From Pelagibius sp028280305 (GTDB taxonomy: Bacteria > Pseudomonadota > Alphaproteobacteria > Kiloniellales > Kiloniellaceae): a stretch of 64,000 bases of DNA. Shown here one piece after another: positions 61,303 to 64,000 of this stretch; within the stretch, counting starts at the first letter, position 1; each line of letters opens with the position of its first letter. The position numbers and the translations under genes were made by a program. Below the pieces are notes generated by a model. The model did no database searches and was not told the DNA's origin. It saw nothing but the letters and a program-made list of their open reading frames with translations. The DNA lies in assembly GCF_965233615.1 (NCBI RefSeq), contig NZ_OZ247495.1; one strand, given 5' to 3'.

Positions 61303-64000
61303 GTGGGAGAGCGATCAAACTTAGCAAGGCTGTCGGCCCCGGCAGCTTCCTTTCAGGTAGGTGACTGGCAGATAGACCCGGCAACCAGGCGATTCAGCCG
61401 GGGCGACGAGGCACGGCGGGTCTCGCCGAAAGCCGCTTTGGTCCTGACGATCCTGGCGGAGGCCCGGGGAGCTGTTGTGCCCCGCGAACACCTGCTGGAC
61501 CAGGTTTGGCCCGAAGTGACGGTCGGCGAGGAAGTGCTTACCCAGGCCATCGCCGAGCTGCGCCGCGCCTTCAATGACTCTGCGCGCAGGCCGCGCTACA
61601 TCGAAACCGTGCCCAAAGCCGGCTATCGGCTGTTGCCGGCGCTTCAACAGGCGACCCCCGATACCCCAGAGCCGAGGCAGCCGGATGACCCGGCCCCACC
61701 ATCGGACGAGCCGGCAATCTTCGTCCTCGGGCGCGAGCACAAGCAAGTGACAGTTCTGGATTGCGCGATCAGCGACGCGGCCGCCCTGGCCGCACGGCTG
61801 GACGCGGAGGCGATGGCGGACAGCATCGACCATCTGCATCACATCGCCCGAGAGGTCATCGGCCGCTACGACGGTACCGTGGCGCAGTGGCTCGGCGACG
61901 GTCTGGTCGCACTCTTTGGCGCGCCGCGGGCGCTGGAGGATCATTCCCGCTCCGCTATCGGCGCGGCACGTGAGCTGATGCGCCGCTTTGAAGCAGAGTC
62001 GATACCGCTGTTCAACGGTACCGAGAAGCTGCGGCTCTCCGTGGGCATTCATACCGGGCCGGCCGTTGTCGGCCTCCGTGAAGCGGGCTCGCAGGAAATC
62101 TTCACCGCCATTGGGGTGACGACCGAGACGGCCAAGCAACTGCGGATCGGCGCCCCCGCCGGTGTGTTGCTGGCCAGTGCCGAGACCTGCACTATGGTTG
62201 GCTCGGAGATCATCTCCAGCCGCTTCGGCCTTGGAGAGGATGCGGTGAGGGCCTTTCAGGTCCACGCCTTCACCGACCGCCGGTCAGGCGTGCCGCGGCG
62301 CGGCCAGCCCTTTTTGAGCAAGTTTGTCGGCCGGGAACGGGAACTGGACATGCTGCTCGCGCGCATCGGTTCCCTCTCCTTGAGCGGGGGACAGGTCATC
62401 AACGTGACCGGCGATCCGGGGATCGGCAAGTCGCGGCTCACCTCGGAGCTGGAAACAACCCTCGCCGATACCGAGGTCCGGGTCCTGCGTGCCCATTGCC
62501 TGCCGCATGGCCGAAGCAGCCCCTACCTTCCGCTCGCCCGCCTGCTACAGGAAATCTGCACCAAGGACTCCGGCGTCGAGAACAGGACGCTGGCCGAGCG
62601 CCTTTCCAAGAAGTTGGGCGAGGTCGGTGTGGAGCAGACGGAAACGGAGCCGCTGCTGCTGCAAATCCTGGGCCTGCCCGTTGACAGCAGGATTGCCGAC
62701 AGCCTTGCCGCCGAGCAGAAACAGCAACTTATTTTCGAAGGCTTGCACCGATTGGTGGCCAAGGCGGCGGAACGGTCGCCCCTGGTCCTGCTGATCGAGG
62801 ATCTTCATTGGATCGACGCGACCTCCGAGGCGTGGCTGAAGGAACAGACAATGCGCCTGACCGGCAAGTCCGTGCTCATGCTCGTGACCCATCGGCCGGG
62901 ATATCATGCCCCATGGCAAAGCCACTCGACGGCGACTCAGATCGCGCTCCCGGTGCTCGACCCGGCGGACAGCAGTGCATTGATCCGCTCGGTTCCCCGC
63001 AAGTCGGCGCTGCCTCCGGACGCCCTCGCGGGCGTCGTCTCGCGGGCCCAGGGCAACCCCTTTTTTCTGGAGGAACTGGCATTCACCTACCCGGGTGAGT
63101 CAACAGAGACCCGCAGCATTCCCGACACCGTACAGGCCGTCATTGCCGCCAGGATCGACCGCCTGCCGAACCTCGACAAGCATCTCCTGCAAATCGCGGC
63201 TGTGATCGGTGCCCGCATTCCCCTGAAGCTTCTGGAGAAGGTCGACAGGCTGGACCCCTCATCGCGTCGCGAGGCTCTGCAACGCCTTCAGCAGACCGAA
63301 CTGCTCTACCAGCGTCATGGCGCGCCCGACCACATCTTCGCCTTTAAGCACGCCCTGACCCAGGATGTCGCCTACCTCGGACTGGTCGCCAAGGCGCGCC
63401 GCAAGCTGCACCTGGACATTGCCGAAGCATTGAGAAATGACTTCGCCGATCTCGTCGATCAGCGTCCGGAAATTCTCGCCCGCCATTTGACCGAAGCCGG
63501 CAGGACCTTGGAGGCCGTCACCCATTGGCATGCCGCAGGGCGCAAGGCGGCGGCCAAGGCCACCGGCGTCGAGGCGGTCGCACACTATGAGACAGCGATC
63601 GAGCTGATCGACCGACAACCATCGGACAACAGCCTGGCGGAAGCCAAGCTGGCGATCCTCATCGATCTCGGTGCCGTCCTGCAGAACCTCAAGGGTGCGG
63701 GCGCTCCGGCGGTTGGCGAGGTCTATCGTCAGGCCCGTGAAATCAGCGGCGGCATCGCCGAGGCGCGGGAGGGTTTCGTCGCCCTCTGGGGCCTTTGGCA
63801 CTATACGGTCATGAACGCGCGGTTCCAGTCGTCGGAAAATCTGGCCGACGAGTTACTCGATCTGGCAGGTAAGGACCCGGACGTGGAGCTGAACTTCCAC
63901 GCCCATCAGGCGATCTGGACGACGGCCCGCTTCACGGGCTCGCTGGCGCAGGCAATGGCCCATACCGAAGCCGGCATGGCCCTCGCCGATCAGAGCTTCC
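61303..64000 (+). CDS. Large winged-helix / degenerate cyclase / AAA-ATPase regulator (3' end outside the window)
   Basis: The frame is open from about 61261 and continues past the end of the window; at least 899 residues. N-terminal OmpR/CadC-type winged helix (VPREHLLDQVWPEVTVGEEV, TVPKAGYRLL; residues ~17-107), then a class III nucleotide-cyclase domain (~147-300), an AAA domain with intact Walker A GDPGIGKSR and Walker B LIEDLHWID (~370-505), and helical repeats from ~740. The cyclase seems inactive: the first metal Asp is Ala (VTVLDCAIS) and the Asn/Arg catalytic pair reads VTTETAKQL. GTG starts at 61285, 61291 or 61303 are possible; 61303 has GGGAG 5 bases upstream. A transcriptional regulator of the STAND type is likely. 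Confidence 0.85.
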   Translation, partial: MGERSNLARLSAPAASFQVGDWQIDPATRRFSRGDEARRVSPKAALVLTILAEARGAVVPREHLLDQVWPEVTVGEEVLTQAIAELRRAFNDSARRPRYIETVPKAGYRLLPALQQATPDTPEPRQPDDPAPPSDEPAIFVLGREHKQVTVLDCAISDAAALAARLDAEAMADSIDHLHHIAREVIGRYDGTVAQWLGDGLVALFGAPRALEDHSRSAIGAARELMRRFEAESIPLFNGTEKLRLSVGIHTGPAVVGLREAGSQEIFTAIGVTTETAKQLRIGAPAGVLLASAETCTMVGSEIISSRFGLGEDAVRAFQVHAFTDRRSGVPRRGQPFLSKFVGRERELDMLLARIGSLSLSGGQVINVTGDPGIGKSRLTSELETTLADTEVRVLRAHCLPHGRSSPYLPLARLLQEICTKDSGVENRTLAERLSKKLGEVGVEQTETEPLLLQILGLPVDSRIADSLAAEQKQQLIFEGLHRLVAKAAERSPLVLLIEDLHWIDATSEAWLKEQTMRLTGKSVLMLVTHRPGYHAPWQSHSTATQIALPVLDPADSSALIRSVPRKSALPPDALAGVVSRAQGNPFFLEELAFTYPGESTETRSIPDTVQAVIAARIDRLPNLDKHLLQIAAVIGARIPLKLLEKVDRLDPSSRREALQRLQQTELLYQRHGAPDHIFAFKHALTQDVAYLGLVAKARRKLHLDIAEALRNDFADLVDQRPEILARHLTEAGRTLEAVTHWHAAGRKAAAKATGVEAVAHYETAIELIDRQPSDNSLAEAKLAILIDLGAVLQNLKGAGAPAVGEVYRQAREISGGIAEAREGFVALWGLWHYTVMNARFQSSENLADELLDLAGKDPDVELNFHAHQAIWTTARFTGSLAQAMAHTEAGMALADQSF

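Overview
The window is a GC-rich chromosomal segment (roughly 64% GC by eye) from an alphaproteobacterium, most likely a free-living, probably aquatic member of the Rhodospirillales/Kiloniellales group. The evidence is the housekeeping block murA - DUF2948 - hisG - hisD - UPF0262 - low-Mr phosphatase - infA - maf - RNase E/G - yacG, whose UPF0262 and DUF2948 members are alphaproteobacterial families, together with many TRAP, TTT and ABC uptake systems. Almost every gene is complete. I see no integrase, transposase, prophage, plasmid gene or CRISPR array.

Layout. 1-11 kb: a partial DUF2189 membrane protein, a DEAD-box RNA helicase, a methyltransferase divergent from a GlxA-type regulator, a lipoprotein esterase, two phytanoyl-CoA-dioxygenase-like enzymes, small DUF1499, DUF2164 and Dabb proteins, and a GST-like protein. 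9.8-19.8 kb: a catabolic locus. One arm runs leftward: serine/aspartate-glyoxylate-type aminotransferase, TRAP transporter dctPQM, a crotonase-fold enzyme and a family III CoA-transferase. The divergent arm is a 1001-residue FAD/Fe-S D-2-hydroxyacid dehydrogenase overlapping a GntR regulator. 20-24.4 kb: an Fe3+/phosphonate-type ABC importer preceded by a Pho-box-like array. 24.5-34.6 kb: a thioredoxin-like protein, a saccharopine-dehydrogenase-like enzyme, then a leftward operon tctC-tctB-tctA-lacI-sulfatase facing a rightward operon MetE-like enzyme - hydrolase - cupin. A perfect LacI-type palindrome lies in their shared promoter region. 34.6-44.6 kb: tRNA-Phe, an HtrA-like protease, the housekeeping block, dcd and tRNA-Thr. 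44.6-53 kb: an OmpA-like lipoprotein, two drug/metabolite exporters, a PaaG-like crotonase, an unknown protein behind a Fur box, a Prx5 peroxiredoxin and a kinase-ATPase fusion. 53-61 kb: a 57-residue gene, a frameshifted RTX protein, trans-3-hydroxyproline dehydratase, two VOC proteins, a sulfide/persulfide detoxification pair, a methyltransferase and a Prx6 peroxiredoxin. 61.3-64 kb: the start of a very large regulator (winged helix - degenerate cyclase - AAA ATPase - repeats) that runs off the end.

Three things stand out. First, one LacI-type operator is placed to shut off two divergent operons that together would import, desulfate and further process an unknown sulfated organic anion. Second, in all three transporter operons a strong GC-rich hairpin follows the binding-protein gene, which suggests a shared way of setting component ratios by RNA structure. 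Third, the large terminal regulator keeps its ATPase motifs but has lost cyclase active-site residues, so its cyclase domain is probably a sensor rather than an enzyme.
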